DNA from: UBA4416 sp040387555
Lineage (GTDB): Bacteria; Bacteroidota; Bacteroidia; B-17B0; Aurantibacillaceae
Reading direction: 5' to 3'
DNA: 64,000 nt
Assembly: GCA_040387555.1 (NCBI GenBank)
Contig: JAZKDO010000003.1
Span: 372,001 to 436,000 of the forward strand
The notes under the pieces: generated by a model
The model's database searches: none
Seen by the model: the letters and a program-made list of their open reading frames with translations, nothing else
Told to the model about the DNA's origin: nothing
Program-made: the position numbers and the translations under genes
In this document: positions 9,572 to 18,853 of the stretch, piece after piece
Layout of the letters: every line of letters begins with the position of its first letter
Numbering within the stretch: the first letter of the stretch is position 1

Positions 9572-10015
9572 TTATTTCCGTTTAGTTTGAAAAAAATCTT
9601 TTAATATGGTGGAGCATTCATTTTCTAAAATGCCTTTAATAATAGTTGTTTTAGGATGTAAAACCGGTTGATTAATTTTTGTGAATCCTTTTTTATCATC
9701 TGTGGCTCCATAAACTATTTTAGTGATGTGCGTCCAGTGTAATGCACCTGCACACATTAAGCACGGCTCTAAAGTTACATAGAGTGTGCATTCATTCAGA
9801 TATTTGCCACCAATAGAGTTTGCCGCTGCGGTAATGACTTGCATTTCAGCATGTGCCGTAACATCATTCAGTCGCTCAGTATAATTATGTGCCCTTGCAA
9901 TTATTTTATTGTCTGCAACAACAACTGCACCCACGGGAACTTCGTCAGCATCAAAGGCCTTTTTCGCCTCTTTCAACGCTTCATTCATAAAAAATTCATC
10001 AGAGTATAATTCCAT
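9572..10015 (-). CDS. tadA: tRNA-specific adenosine deaminase TadA
   Basis: The 147-residue protein has the cytidine/deoxycytidylate deaminase zinc site: His55-Ala-Glu57 in TAHAE and Pro84-Cys85-x-x-Cys88 in EPCLMC. Length and motifs fit TadA, which converts A34 to inosine in tRNA-Arg(ACG). Its start ATG overlaps the stop of the upstream VOC gene in a TAATG junction, which indicates translational coupling. Guanine deaminase is a related alternative, but the NECTLYVTLEPC context favours TadA. Confidence 0.9.
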   Translation of the reverse strand: MELYSDEFFMNEALKEAKKAFDADEVPVGAVVVADNKIIARAHNYTERLNDVTAHAEMQVITAAANSIGGKYLNECTLYVTLEPCLMCAGALHWTHITKIVYGATDDKKGFTKINQPVLHPKTTIIKGILENECSTILKDFFQTKRK

Positions 10016-10395
10016 TATTTACTCAGTTTGAAATCAGGATTATAAATAAAGCCAATAATATTTTCCCAGGGATCTTTTACTGAAGCAACTATAATTTCAC
10101 CACCCACATTTTGTGGCTTTTCATGTTCCGTTGCCCCTAATTGTAATAGATGATTAAATGCTTCGTCAACATTTTTAACACCCCAATAGGATAGAACGCT
10201 CTCTCCTTTTTCAAGATTAATTTGTTCCTCAGGTTGAAGCCCTAATTCATAACCTTCAATATTGAAGCCAACATAAAATGGTTCATCAAAATAGGGCTTT
10301 GTATCAAACGCCTTGCTATACCACTCTTTTGCATTGTCAATATTTCCTACTTTGTAAATAGTAGTTCTTAACCCTAATATATTTTTTGATTCCAT
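10015..10395 (-). CDS. VOC (glyoxalase/bleomycin-resistance) superfamily protein
   Basis: The 126-residue single-domain protein shows the VOC pattern: an N-terminal strand LRTTIYKV, the helix DNAKEWYSKAFD, a mid-protein strand GYELGLQ, and a C-terminal VKDPWENIIGFIYNP. Members are small metalloenzymes or binding proteins of very varied chemistry, and the substrate cannot be inferred. It lies 22 bases downstream of gltX and overlaps tadA by one base, so the gene order gltX, VOC, tadA, SDR looks like one transcription unit. Confidence 0.82.
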   Translation of the reverse strand: MESKNILGLRTTIYKVGNIDNAKEWYSKAFDTKPYFDEPFYVGFNIEGYELGLQPEEQINLEKGESVLSYWGVKNVDEAFNHLLQLGATEHEKPQNVGGEIIVASVKDPWENIIGFIYNPDFKLSK

Positions 10396-10417
10396 AGTTT
10401 ATTTAATGGTAGGAAAT

Positions 10418-11935
10418 CTACAATTTTAATAAAGCTGCATTCAAGCGATTGATAACCTCATCTTTACCTAATAAGGCTAACATATCAAATAATTGAGCGC
10501 CGCCTGCTACGCCGGTTGTTAACACACGAACCAATTGCATGTCAATTTTTCCAAGCTCAGGCTCAACGGCTGCAAATAAATCGTGGATGGATGTTATTGT
10601 CCATGGCTCTAAAGCAGATAATTTTTCAGTCAGTTTTGTATAAGTTTCTTTAGAATTTTCATTCCATTTTTTTGTCATTACCTTTTCATCGTAACTAGTA
10701 GGCGCAACAAAAAAATATGAACCTAAATCATAGAATTCGGTGACAAAATGTGCTTTCTCTTTTATCAGGCGACAAAATTCCGTCACAAATGTTTTATCTT
10801 TTATCATTCCTTTGGCTTCCAGTAAAGGCATTACAGACTCTGCTAACTGCTCATCGGTTTGCATTCTGAGGTATTGTTGATTAAACCATTTGGTTTTTTC
10901 GGGATCAAATTTGGCGCCTGATTTATTTACCCTTTCAAAAGAAAAATCTCTGATCAATTCATCTTTAGTCATGATCTCTCTATTGTCTCCCGGATTCCAT
11001 CCTAACAAAGCCAGCATATTTATAAAAGCATCGGGTGTAAAGCCCGACTCCCTGTAACCCACATAACTTTCTCCTGTACGTTCATCATGCCAGTTTATAG
11101 GAAACATTGGTAAACCTGATTTATCACGTTTTGATAATTTTCCGTTGCCGTCCGGTTTTAAGATGAGTGGCAAATGTGCCAATTGCGGCATTTCTGATTC
11201 CAGACCTAAATAACGGTAAATTAAAATATGAGATGGCGCACTAGGCAACCATTCTTCGCCGCGAACGGCATGGGTAATCTTCATTTCAATATCATCCACA
11301 ATATGCGCCAAATGGTAGGTTGGCATTCCGTCCGATTTAAGTAATACTTTATCATCAACCTGGCTTGAATTAACTGTTACCCAACCACGGATAATATCAT
11401 GAAAACGAATCTCTTCGTTGCGAGGAACTTTTAACCTTACCACATAAGGAACACCGCTCTCCATTAATTTTTTCACTTCATCTTCGGGTAATGTTAGTGA
11501 ATTGCGCATGTTTTGGCGGGTGATCGCATTATATTGAGGAGCTACCACTTTAGCCGCTTCCAAACGTTTGCGCATTTCATCCAGTTCTTCAGAAGTATCA
11601 AAAGCAACATAAGCATGTTCCGATGCTATTAATTGATCGGCGTATTTTTTATAGATTCCCAATTCTTTTCTTTCACTCTGGCGATATGGGGCGTATGGTC
11701 CATCCCCAAATCCAACACCTTCATTTGGTTCAATTCCACACCATTTTAGGGCGTTAATAATATATTCTTCTGCTCCATTCACATAACGTGTTTGATCTGT
11801 ATCTTCAATACGTAGAACAAAATCACCACCATGTTTTTTTGCATATAAATAACTAAACAAAGCAGTTCGCACGCCACCCATATGTAATCCACCGGTTGGA
11901 CTTGGCGCAAAACGTAATCTAACTCTTTTTTCCAT
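10418..11935 (-). CDS. gltX: Glutamate--tRNA ligase
   Basis: This class I aminoacyl-tRNA synthetase of 505 residues charges tRNA-Glu. The HIGH-equivalent sits in PSPTGGLHMGG (His18) and the KMSKS-equivalent is KLSKR (266-270), followed by a C-terminal helical anticodon-binding region. I chose the ATG at 11935 rather than the TTG three codons upstream. It gives the standard N-terminus MEKRVRLRFAPSPTG, and the TTG lies inside a TATCTTTG -7 box. The gene heads a unit with the VOC, tadA and SDR genes. Confidence 0.95.
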   Translation of the reverse strand: MEKRVRLRFAPSPTGGLHMGGVRTALFSYLYAKKHGGDFVLRIEDTDQTRYVNGAEEYIINALKWCGIEPNEGVGFGDGPYAPYRQSERKELGIYKKYADQLIASEHAYVAFDTSEELDEMRKRLEAAKVVAPQYNAITRQNMRNSLTLPEDEVKKLMESGVPYVVRLKVPRNEEIRFHDIIRGWVTVNSSQVDDKVLLKSDGMPTYHLAHIVDDIEMKITHAVRGEEWLPSAPSHILIYRYLGLESEMPQLAHLPLILKPDGNGKLSKRDKSGLPMFPINWHDERTGESYVGYRESGFTPDAFINMLALLGWNPGDNREIMTKDELIRDFSFERVNKSGAKFDPEKTKWFNQQYLRMQTDEQLAESVMPLLEAKGMIKDKTFVTEFCRLIKEKAHFVTEFYDLGSYFFVAPTSYDEKVMTKKWNENSKETYTKLTEKLSALEPWTITSIHDLFAAVEPELGKIDMQLVRVLTTGVAGGAQLFDMLALLGKDEVINRLNAALLKL

Positions 11936-11941
11936 AGTGCG

Positions 11942-11949
11942 CAAAGATA
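11942..11949 (-). promoter_or_regulatory. Candidate -7 box for gltX, very close to the start codon
   Basis: The minus strand reads TATCTTTG, matching TAnnTTTG, and it ends 6 bases before the gltX ATG. If used, transcription would begin within a few bases of the start codon, giving a leaderless or nearly leaderless mRNA. A TTTG -33 element is not evident. Confidence 0.4.
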
Positions 11950-11982
11950 CTACATAATATGAATTCTAAAAGGAAGAAACCT

Positions 11983-12020
11983 AAATGAAAAAGACCGATC
12001 GAATCGGTCTTTTTTCATTT
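11983..12020 (-). terminator. Intrinsic terminator of the small peptide gene
   Basis: This is a perfect inverted repeat with arms reading AAATGAAAAAGACCGAT and ATCGGTCTTTTTTCATTT around a 3-base loop, with a T-run on the minus-strand transcript. It follows the stop of the 55-residue peptide gene by 31 bases and precedes gltX. Confidence 0.85.
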
Positions 12021-12051
12021 AAAATGTAATATTGTGATATTCTTTTAATCT

Positions 12052-12219
12052 TTAGTAAATAGGATCTCTTTTAGTCCCTTTAGCTCCGGCTCCGGCTTCA
12101 TAAGAAGTTACTACATCTAAACCACCAATTAATTGAGATAACTTTTTCTTGTCAATTTTCGTTGGTTGGTTTGAAGTTTTTTTAGCACTTTTTTTTCTGA
12201 AAATGTCTGATAGTTTCAT
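12052..12219 (-). CDS. 55-residue double-glycine leader peptide (candidate secreted peptide precursor)
   Basis: The peptide has a basic N-terminus (MKLSDIFRKKSAKK), a leader segment ending KKLSQLIGG (double glycine at 32-33), and a 22-residue tail starting LDVVTSYE, Gly/Ala-rich, ending in Tyr. The LSxLIGG form resembles double-glycine leaders of exported peptides and RiPP precursors common in Bacteroidota. I chose the ATG at 12219 because a perfect promoter lies at 12241-12271; the in-frame ATG at 12243 would fall inside its -7 box. The gene has its own terminator. No maturation enzyme or peptidase-containing ABC transporter is next to it. Function is not recognised. Confidence 0.75.
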   Translation of the reverse strand: MKLSDIFRKKSAKKTSNQPTKIDKKKLSQLIGGLDVVTSYEAGAGAKGTKRDPIY

Positions 12220-12240
12220 ACTTTTATATTTTAGTTTAAA

Positions 12241-12271
12241 CAAATATAAAACATTTTACATATTTCACAAA
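12241..12271 (-). promoter_or_regulatory. Consensus Bacteroidota promoter of the double-glycine peptide gene
   Basis: On the minus strand TTTG (12268-12271), a 19-base spacer and TATATTTG (12241-12248) match the consensus TTTG-N19-TAnnTTTG exactly. The predicted start of transcription is about 15 bases before the ATG at 12219. Confidence 0.82.
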
Positions 12272-12283
12272 TTCAACTTTTGT

Positions 12284-12748
12284 ATGCCTAAACCACTGTT
12301 GCCAAAATGGAAGTTTATGGAAGATGACCTCTTTATTAAGCCTTCATTGATCCTCGGAGCGGGCAAAGGCTTATTTACAAAAGTTTATATTGAAAAAGAA
12401 GACATCGTAACTGAATTTACGGGCGAAAAAATATCTCATACTGTTTCATTAGCAAGATTTTTGATGAGACAGTCACATTCTCTTGTTCATTTAAATGCCA
12501 CTTATTGTATTGATTCCTGTGTCGATAAAAAATGCCTTGCTACTTTTATTAATGATGCCAAAGGTATTTTACGGGTACCCTATTTGAGAAACAATGTAAA
12601 ATTAGTTTCAACAAATGGCAGATTATTTGTTATTGCAATTAAAAATATTAAAGCGGGAGATGAGCTTTATTTGGGGTATGGGAAGGAGTATTGGCAAGCC
12701 ATGAAAAATTATAAGATACTGGAGAGACCAAGAGGGCATAATGCATAA
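12284..12748 (+). CDS. SET-domain protein (putative protein-lysine methyltransferase)
   Basis: The 154-residue protein is essentially a bare SET domain. It has the N-terminal GAGKGLFTK motif (25-33), the CLATFIND segment (84-91) at the NHxxxPN position, and the C-terminal AGDELYLGYG motif (124-133) that supplies the catalytic Tyr. SET enzymes transfer methyl groups from S-adenosylmethionine to protein lysines; small bacterial examples exist and their targets are mostly unknown. I chose the ATG at 12284, since starting further upstream would add a Phe-rich tail running into the divergent peptide gene. It diverges from the double-glycine peptide gene. Confidence 0.8.
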   Translation: MPKPLLPKWKFMEDDLFIKPSLILGAGKGLFTKVYIEKEDIVTEFTGEKISHTVSLARFLMRQSHSLVHLNATYCIDSCVDKKCLATFINDAKGILRVPYLRNNVKLVSTNGRLFVIAIKNIKAGDELYLGYGKEYWQAMKNYKILERPRGHNA

Positions 12749-12861
12749 TATTTTTTCTGACACTTGTTTTAATGTTGCATAATACTTAGCTAAATAAGCT
12801 TTATTTGAAAATATTCTGTTATTTTACTAACTACAGAATAAACATTATTAGGACAATTATT

Positions 12862-13836
12862 ATGACCACAAAAGAATTTAACCCGTTTTTGTTTTACAGC
12901 ACAAAGTTGGAGCAGTTGTTTGCAAAGGCAGCAAAGAAAGATGATCCTGCTATGTGGCTTTATAAGAATGATGTAAGAACCATTCTGTTTATGCTAGAGG
13001 CATTAACACGTCTTCATAACAAAGCATTCGATGAAAAAGTATTTGATAAATGGAACAGGAGATTCAAAAAGCTTGAGGATCTGTTTGGAGAGATCGATAA
13101 CCATTATTCGTTACGAGAGGAATTTAAAGTAAATAAAAAAATTTCTGACCAGGTTGTGAAATATTTTAGCGTACATGTCACTAACTGTGTTGAACGCTGT
13201 AACCGACGTTTGAAGGAAAAGGATTGGTTAAATCACAAGTTGGACTCTTTCAACGATAAATTGATTGAATTTAGTGTGGAATATAACCAGGAATATATGA
13301 ATCAATTAAAGTTAGCTATTATTGAAGAGGTTGATGCGATTGTTGATTTCGTGCAGAAACTTGATTACAAGTTCACAAAACTAGAGGAACATATTCACGA
13401 GATCCGCCGTAAACTGAGATGGATCAGTATTTATGCCCAGTCACTTCAGGGTCTCATACAACTGAAAAAATCAACTGAGAGGAAAAAGACAATCATTAAT
13501 TATTTCACTAAGGAGGTTATGAAATCTTCCTTTAATAAATTGCCATCTAAGCGTAAGAATACAACTGTTATTGAATTTGACGCAGACTCTTTTTACGCGT
13601 TGAGCTGGCTTATTGATGAATTAGGAGAACTAAAAGATGAGGGCTTAAAAGTTCATGCGTTAAGGGATGCAATCTTTATATCTGAGGAACTGACAGAAGG
13701 AAGTGCCAAAGATAAAGCAGCTGCTTTATTAGGATTTAAGAAAACAATAGACACAAATATTCTTAAGCGGGCATCAGCAACAATAAAAACCGTTATATCA
13801 GAAGATAAAATTTTAGACAGACTGATTATCGGATAA
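12862..13836 (+). CDS. Helical protein with CHAD-like motifs
   Basis: The 324-residue soluble protein is predicted to be entirely helical and has no signal peptide. Two segments resemble the CHAD pattern HxxRxxxR: HEIRRKLRW (His179, Arg182, Arg186, Trp187) and HALRDAIFISEEL near residue 275. CHAD domains are helical bundles that bind polyphosphate through basic residues. The match is by eye and not certain, so the function is unassigned. I chose the ATG at 12862 (MTTKEFNP), since the upstream codons give an unlikely extension. Its 3' end overlaps the convergent PorU2-like gene by 11 bases. Confidence 0.65.
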   Translation: MTTKEFNPFLFYSTKLEQLFAKAAKKDDPAMWLYKNDVRTILFMLEALTRLHNKAFDEKVFDKWNRRFKKLEDLFGEIDNHYSLREEFKVNKKISDQVVKYFSVHVTNCVERCNRRLKEKDWLNHKLDSFNDKLIEFSVEYNQEYMNQLKLAIIEEVDAIVDFVQKLDYKFTKLEEHIHEIRRKLRWISIYAQSLQGLIQLKKSTERKKTIINYFTKEVMKSSFNKLPSKRKNTTVIEFDADSFYALSWLIDELGELKDEGLKVHALRDAIFISEELTEGSAKDKAAALLGFKKTIDTNILKRASATIKTVISEDKILDRLIIG

Positions 13837-16800
13837 TAACCATTTTTCCAATCCCTTTTTTAAAGAAAGCGTCTGCGTCGGTTTGTTTTTTTTCTACACT
13901 TTGTCCATTATGCCTTGTGAAAACTCTATACAGATATACACCGTTAGCTAACTTGTCGCCAAATTCATCTTTACCATCCCACGCATATTCAGTAATGTTT
14001 CTTCCAATATGTAAATTCCCCAATTCCGTTTTAGTAATCTCCTTTACTACTTTACCGGTAATCGTCATAATCTGAATGGTGAACATATCAGGAATCTCAC
14101 TGCCGGTTAATGTAAATACAAAGCGGGTAGAGGTACTGAATGGATTCGGGTAATTTAATACTTCTGTCACGGTTTGTTTGTTTACAACCGCAAACAAAAT
14201 AGTGTAATCAACTGATCCGGATACGTTTTTACTTCTGTCATTTGCTTGAACGATTAGTTTGTATTTACCATCTTCGGCAAATTCGGGTCTCCATTCTATC
14301 TTACATGAATTACTTGGCAACTGAGCTTTCGTAAACTCAAGATCCTTACTAAAAAATAAGCGTTTTTCCGTAGACTGATTTGGGTATTTAATAAACACTT
14401 TAAAATCAGAAGTATCATCAAGCGCTAAAAATTTGTTTTCGTCTTTTAAAGTAACCAATACATGCGGTTTAGAAGAAATAATATCACCATTCAGAATATG
14501 CGTTCCATCAAAGGTCACATCTAATAATGGATTGGCTATATCTCGTGTAATATTAAACCCAATACGGGTTATATTATTAAAATGATATTGTTCTAATTGG
14601 TGTTTTGGATTTCCTTCAGGATTCACATCTACCCATAAATAATTGAACCCCGGATAGTCAAGGCTATTGAATGAAATAGTATCAATAATTACCTGACCCG
14701 GCAAAAATGGTTTTGCTTTTAGTTTTCGAGGAAGAGGATGGGTAATTTTATTTGCATCTTCAATCCAATAGGTTACTAGTAAGCTATCAGGAAAAAGCAA
14801 GCTGCCGATGTTGCTAATTGGTAGTTGAACAATTAAGTTGTCGCCTTCCTGGATAGCTTGATTTGAAGCGTTATTTGTAAAGCCCTGTTGTGGGTTAATA
14901 GCACATTCCGGAACAGGATCATAATAAATTTGCCATTTTTTCAGTTGAGGTGTAAATAAATTATTATTCATGAGAGCCACCAATCTTATTCTTGGATAAA
15001 TTGAAGCGTTTACAAAGCTTGCTAAATTTAGTACATCAAAATTATTTTTATAAAATGTTGCTACGGTATCAATTGTGCCATTGGCTTTTATACCTACAAC
15101 CTTGAGTTTAACGCTATCATTTACTGAACTTTGTGTTGTGTAAAACCAATGAAGACTATTCCAGTTAACAGCCGGCCCAATAATTTCTGATTCAATATAA
15201 CCATTGTCCCATTTAGTAATCATAGTATCTATAAGTACTATTTTATCGGTAGGCGAAGTACCAATTACTTCATTACCGGCATAAGCAAAGTTTTGTTTTT
15301 TGCCAAATATGATCATAGGTAAAGAATCGGAAACGCTACTTACCGAAGAGCCGCCAAATTTAGCGAAAGCCTGATACAGACCGGATGAGCCGTAAGTAGT
15401 TGCATGGTGTGCATTACTGCTATAGGCTAAAATGTAATTACCGGCAGGAACATTATTTAAGAAAGTTGTCAGATCGGTTTTCCAATCAGGATTTGCGCCG
15501 CAGTAAGTTATTGGCCCAAAATCAAATGAAGCCCTGTTTTCGTTAGCGAAGGCTAAACAATTACGATAGAAAGGATGAAAACCAGGAGTTGTAACTAAAC
15601 TCGTCATAGGATGTATAGAAACGGAATCGAATACTGCAATAGACCAGCCATCATTGTTGTTGAAATTAAAATTGGATTCAATGGTTGTATTTAAAGCGTA
15701 ACGTATGCCATATAAATCTCCCCCCTTGTATTCGTTCTGACAAGTCACAGATATTTTATTATTATAGAACGCAAATTTACGCTGGGGTTTCAGGTAGTTT
15801 ACAAATTGAAATCTATCATCCTTAAATTGGTGAAAATGTGCCTGAGCCCACCCGTTCTTACCAAGAATTTTCTGAAAGGAACTTTCTCTCCATTTTAGGT
15901 GATCTGTAATTAACACCGAATCTTTTTTTATTCTCCAAAAATAAACTGTACTATCTGCACCAGGTAAATTAACTGTCCATTGAATCATTCCTCCCACACT
16001 ATTTATTGTTGTTGTTGCAATAGGTGTTAAAAAGGCATCGCTAGTATCCAATTGTAAAATGTAATTAGCAGCGGGCGCAAAAAGGTCGGCTGTAGAGGCC
16101 TTTAGAGTAATCTGCGTGGTATTTGGTACAATGGCATATTTGTAAGGAAAAACCGGAACTACATCTCCACCTGATATAAATAAATCTACTGTTCCTGTTG
16201 TGGAATTATTGTTCTCTGATAATTCTGTGATTGTATTGTAGTAATCAATCGTTACTTTAAAATGGTTTAAACCAACTGCGTTTTCAATGTTTTTAGGAAT
16301 ATTGAATTTTAAAGTATCCTGATTGAAAGGTGCTTTTACTTTACGAAAGTAACTTATGGAATCTCCGTTCGGAAAATAACGTTCTGTTTTCACAATAAAT
16401 GAATCGCGTAATGCTTTGCCATTATTTTTGATCCTGATGCTCACTCCGATTTCATCGGAGAATGTATAACTGTCAAATGACACGTATGAATTTTCTATTA
16501 CATAATCAGGCTTTGAAAATGAATTGATATGTACTGAAGGATCGCCTTCTAATGTCATTTCAAGATTGGTAATTATTTGTTCCACACTAGGGCTCATTGA
16601 GCTTTTAAGACAGGAATTTTTGATGGCATCACCTACACCTTTGTAATAGGTTTCATAAGCTAATGATTTATAAATTTGCTCCGTGTAAATATATAATGTG
16701 CTAACTAAACCCGAAGAGGATGATGCTATAAAGCCAATGCTGCCCTTGTCAGGAATTAAAGTAAACACCTCACTCGTGCTATTGGATTCAGGTAAATGAA

Positions 16801-18853
16801 TGTCTCCTGAGTAACATGAATTGGCAACAAATAAAGGATACTTGTCTTTGTTGCTATAAATATTAGGATTATCTATCGCCTGATCAAACCCTGTTACGGA
16901 GCCGTGACCAAAAAACGTGATTAAAGAGGCTCCATAATTAATTAGATCCGTTACTGAATCGCTGACATTTATTTGAATTGGGGCACTCGTTGTTTTTTGA
17001 AAACTAAAAGTTGAAGCCCCAAAGAGTGTATCTTTGATAATATTACCAAAGGTTTCTAAATAGGACTTAAAGGCAGCTTGCTGGTACTTATCCGCTCCAC
17101 CGCTGAAGTGAAGCACTCGTTTATGCCAGTCTTTTGGAGGATCGGTGGAAGCTAAGCCATTTTCCCCATTTCCCTCGTGCGATTTTACTTTATCCAGATA
17201 ATTCATCACATCCAGGTCTGTTCTCGCTGAAATTCGTCCTACCGGAATAAAAGGTGTAGAGGAGTTTGTTCCTTTAATTCTAGTTGTAAGTAAATTATCT
17301 GATGAAGGAATTCCCAACGTAGGAACTTTGCACATATTCCAGTTAGTTCCATTGCTTCGAACCATGGCATTACGGATGGATTTACCAATCAGCAATAAAT
17401 ATTTTGGAGGTGTCGGTAACTGATCGCTCAGGAAGCGGCAATAGTTTTTGATTGCTAAAGGGTTTTTAATATTGCCGTAGGCAAACTGATCGTAAAGATC
17501 ATCAATATCTGCCATTATCACATGATTGGAGCCACCTGCTGAACTTTGTCGATACGCCTTATAAGTGTTTGCGGATGTTTGTAAGCTTTTATTTGTAATG
17601 ATTACAAACGCCGAATCAGTGTTACTGGTCATGTAGTTCGTGAAGAAACCTGTTTGATTAACGGCACTGAGAACTGTTACATTAGTAACATTTGCCGTGG
17701 TAGTTAAGTAGCATTCTTTTTCTGTAGAGGAATTAGGAATCAGTGCTTTCACATTATTGCCCACAACTACAGTAGGTATATACTTATGATTGGTTAAATC
17801 ATACAAAAGCACCTGAGATGATCCTACATTTAAGTTTTGTATATCCAAATAGCTTTTGGTAGAAGAAGGATTATCAGAGATAAAAAAGATTTTTTCTGAA
17901 GTATTTAAAAGGTCAGGTATTTGAGGATATTTCAGATACAAATAATGAATATTCGTATGGTTGTTATATATGAGTTGATTAATCTCACTACTTATTTTAA
18001 GGTGAGAAGTGTTTTGCAGTTGCGCAGAGTTTATTTGATTTTGAATGAATATCTGACTTGTACCAAAGAACGTTGTGTCATTAAGCGTAACATAGTTTCC
18101 GTTATTATTTAAATAATCCAGTTTAATTTCGTGATCATAACTTAAACTGCCGTTAAACCGGGCCGAACTACCTGAAAAACTGGCCTTAATATAAACAGGT
18201 AAAGAGGCTGATTGATAAACGTTTAAATTACCAAAGTTAGTTTGAAGGTTTGTGCCCCGCTCAATATTAGTTCCATACCCTTCTCCTGAAATATACCTGG
18301 GGTCTGTAATCGCATCGTCTACAAAGGCTTGGCCCTGTGAATAGCTGCTTTTTGATGTTTCTACTTTTTCGGTGTAAAAATAAGCTGATGGCGTGTAAGG
18401 CGCAAAATTTATATCAGTTTCAATGGCAGCCCTGCGGTTATTAACAGTAGAATTCCAGGTTAAAAATACGTAGTTCGTATCATTGAATAATGCTATATAG
18501 GGATTTGGTAACCGCGTAATGTTTTCATAAATAAATGAATCCGTTAAGGCATCATTTTTTTTTGCGTAAAATTCTATATAGTCCGAAGGATTAAACACAT
18601 CATCCGCTTCCCCAATAACGTGAATGTATTGTTCTTCCCCTTTTAAAAATATCTGAAAATTTTTCGGATTGATTGAGCCAACCGGTATTCCTGCGTTAAT
18701 AAGAGTTGTGTAATCAATGCGGTAAATGCCTGTTTTAGGAATTGCTATGCGGTAGTGTTTTTGAGAATAGTCTATCCATTCATTTCCATAATTTTGAGCA
18801 AAGAGATTTGCTGTAAAAAACAAGAAACCAAAAAGAAATAGATGTTTTATCAT
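13826..18853 (-). CDS. porU2: Type IX secretion C25-family sortase, PorU2-like
   Basis: The 1675-residue exported protein has a signal peptide (ending about residue 19). Its gingipain-type C25 peptidase region carries catalytic His647 in FFGHGS and Cys680 in ANSCYSGD. Several beta-sandwich segments follow, then a C-terminal FlgD-like module (NYPNPF, AWDGKDEFGDKLANGVYLYRV). PorU removes the C-terminal signal of type IX cargo and attaches the protein to anionic LPS. The protein is much longer than P. gingivalis PorU and fits the longer PorU2 form, which is why I chose that name. Its start overlaps the PorV/PorQ-family gene by 4 bases. Confidence 0.85.
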   Translation of the reverse strand: MIKHLFLFGFLFFTANLFAQNYGNEWIDYSQKHYRIAIPKTGIYRIDYTTLINAGIPVGSINPKNFQIFLKGEEQYIHVIGEADDVFNPSDYIEFYAKKNDALTDSFIYENITRLPNPYIALFNDTNYVFLTWNSTVNNRRAAIETDINFAPYTPSAYFYTEKVETSKSSYSQGQAFVDDAITDPRYISGEGYGTNIERGTNLQTNFGNLNVYQSASLPVYIKASFSGSSARFNGSLSYDHEIKLDYLNNNGNYVTLNDTTFFGTSQIFIQNQINSAQLQNTSHLKISSEINQLIYNNHTNIHYLYLKYPQIPDLLNTSEKIFFISDNPSSTKSYLDIQNLNVGSSQVLLYDLTNHKYIPTVVVGNNVKALIPNSSTEKECYLTTTANVTNVTVLSAVNQTGFFTNYMTSNTDSAFVIITNKSLQTSANTYKAYRQSSAGGSNHVIMADIDDLYDQFAYGNIKNPLAIKNYCRFLSDQLPTPPKYLLLIGKSIRNAMVRSNGTNWNMCKVPTLGIPSSDNLLTTRIKGTNSSTPFIPVGRISARTDLDVMNYLDKVKSHEGNGENGLASTDPPKDWHKRVLHFSGGADKYQQAAFKSYLETFGNIIKDTLFGASTFSFQKTTSAPIQINVSDSVTDLINYGASLITFFGHGSVTGFDQAIDNPNIYSNKDKYPLFVANSCYSGDIHLPESNSTSEVFTLIPDKGSIGFIASSSSGLVSTLYIYTEQIYKSLAYETYYKGVGDAIKNSCLKSSMSPSVEQIITNLEMTLEGDPSVHINSFSKPDYVIENSYVSFDSYTFSDEIGVSIRIKNNGKALRDSFIVKTERYFPNGDSISYFRKVKAPFNQDTLKFNIPKNIENAVGLNHFKVTIDYYNTITELSENNNSTTGTVDLFISGGDVVPVFPYKYAIVPNTTQITLKASTADLFAPAANYILQLDTSDAFLTPIATTTINSVGGMIQWTVNLPGADSTVYFWRIKKDSVLITDHLKWRESSFQKILGKNGWAQAHFHQFKDDRFQFVNYLKPQRKFAFYNNKISVTCQNEYKGGDLYGIRYALNTTIESNFNFNNNDGWSIAVFDSVSIHPMTSLVTTPGFHPFYRNCLAFANENRASFDFGPITYCGANPDWKTDLTTFLNNVPAGNYILAYSSNAHHATTYGSSGLYQAFAKFGGSSVSSVSDSLPMIIFGKKQNFAYAGNEVIGTSPTDKIVLIDTMITKWDNGYIESEIIGPAVNWNSLHWFYTTQSSVNDSVKLKVVGIKANGTIDTVATFYKNNFDVLNLASFVNASIYPRIRLVALMNNNLFTPQLKKWQIYYDPVPECAINPQQGFTNNASNQAIQEGDNLIVQLPISNIGSLLFPDSLLVTYWIEDANKITHPLPRKLKAKPFLPGQVIIDTISFNSLDYPGFNYLWVDVNPEGNPKHQLEQYHFNNITRIGFNITRDIANPLLDVTFDGTHILNGDIISSKPHVLVTLKDENKFLALDDTSDFKVFIKYPNQSTEKRLFFSKDLEFTKAQLPSNSCKIEWRPEFAEDGKYKLIVQANDRSKNVSGSVDYTILFAVVNKQTVTEVLNYPNPFSTSTRFVFTLTGSEIPDMFTIQIMTITGKVVKEITKTELGNLHIGRNITEYAWDGKDEFGDKLANGVYLYRVFTRHNGQSVEKKQTDADAFFKKGIGKMVIIR

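Noticed and set aside
12243..12243. An upstream ATG for the double-glycine peptide gene
   Set aside because: It lies inside the consensus -7 box at 12241-12248, so the transcript would begin after it.
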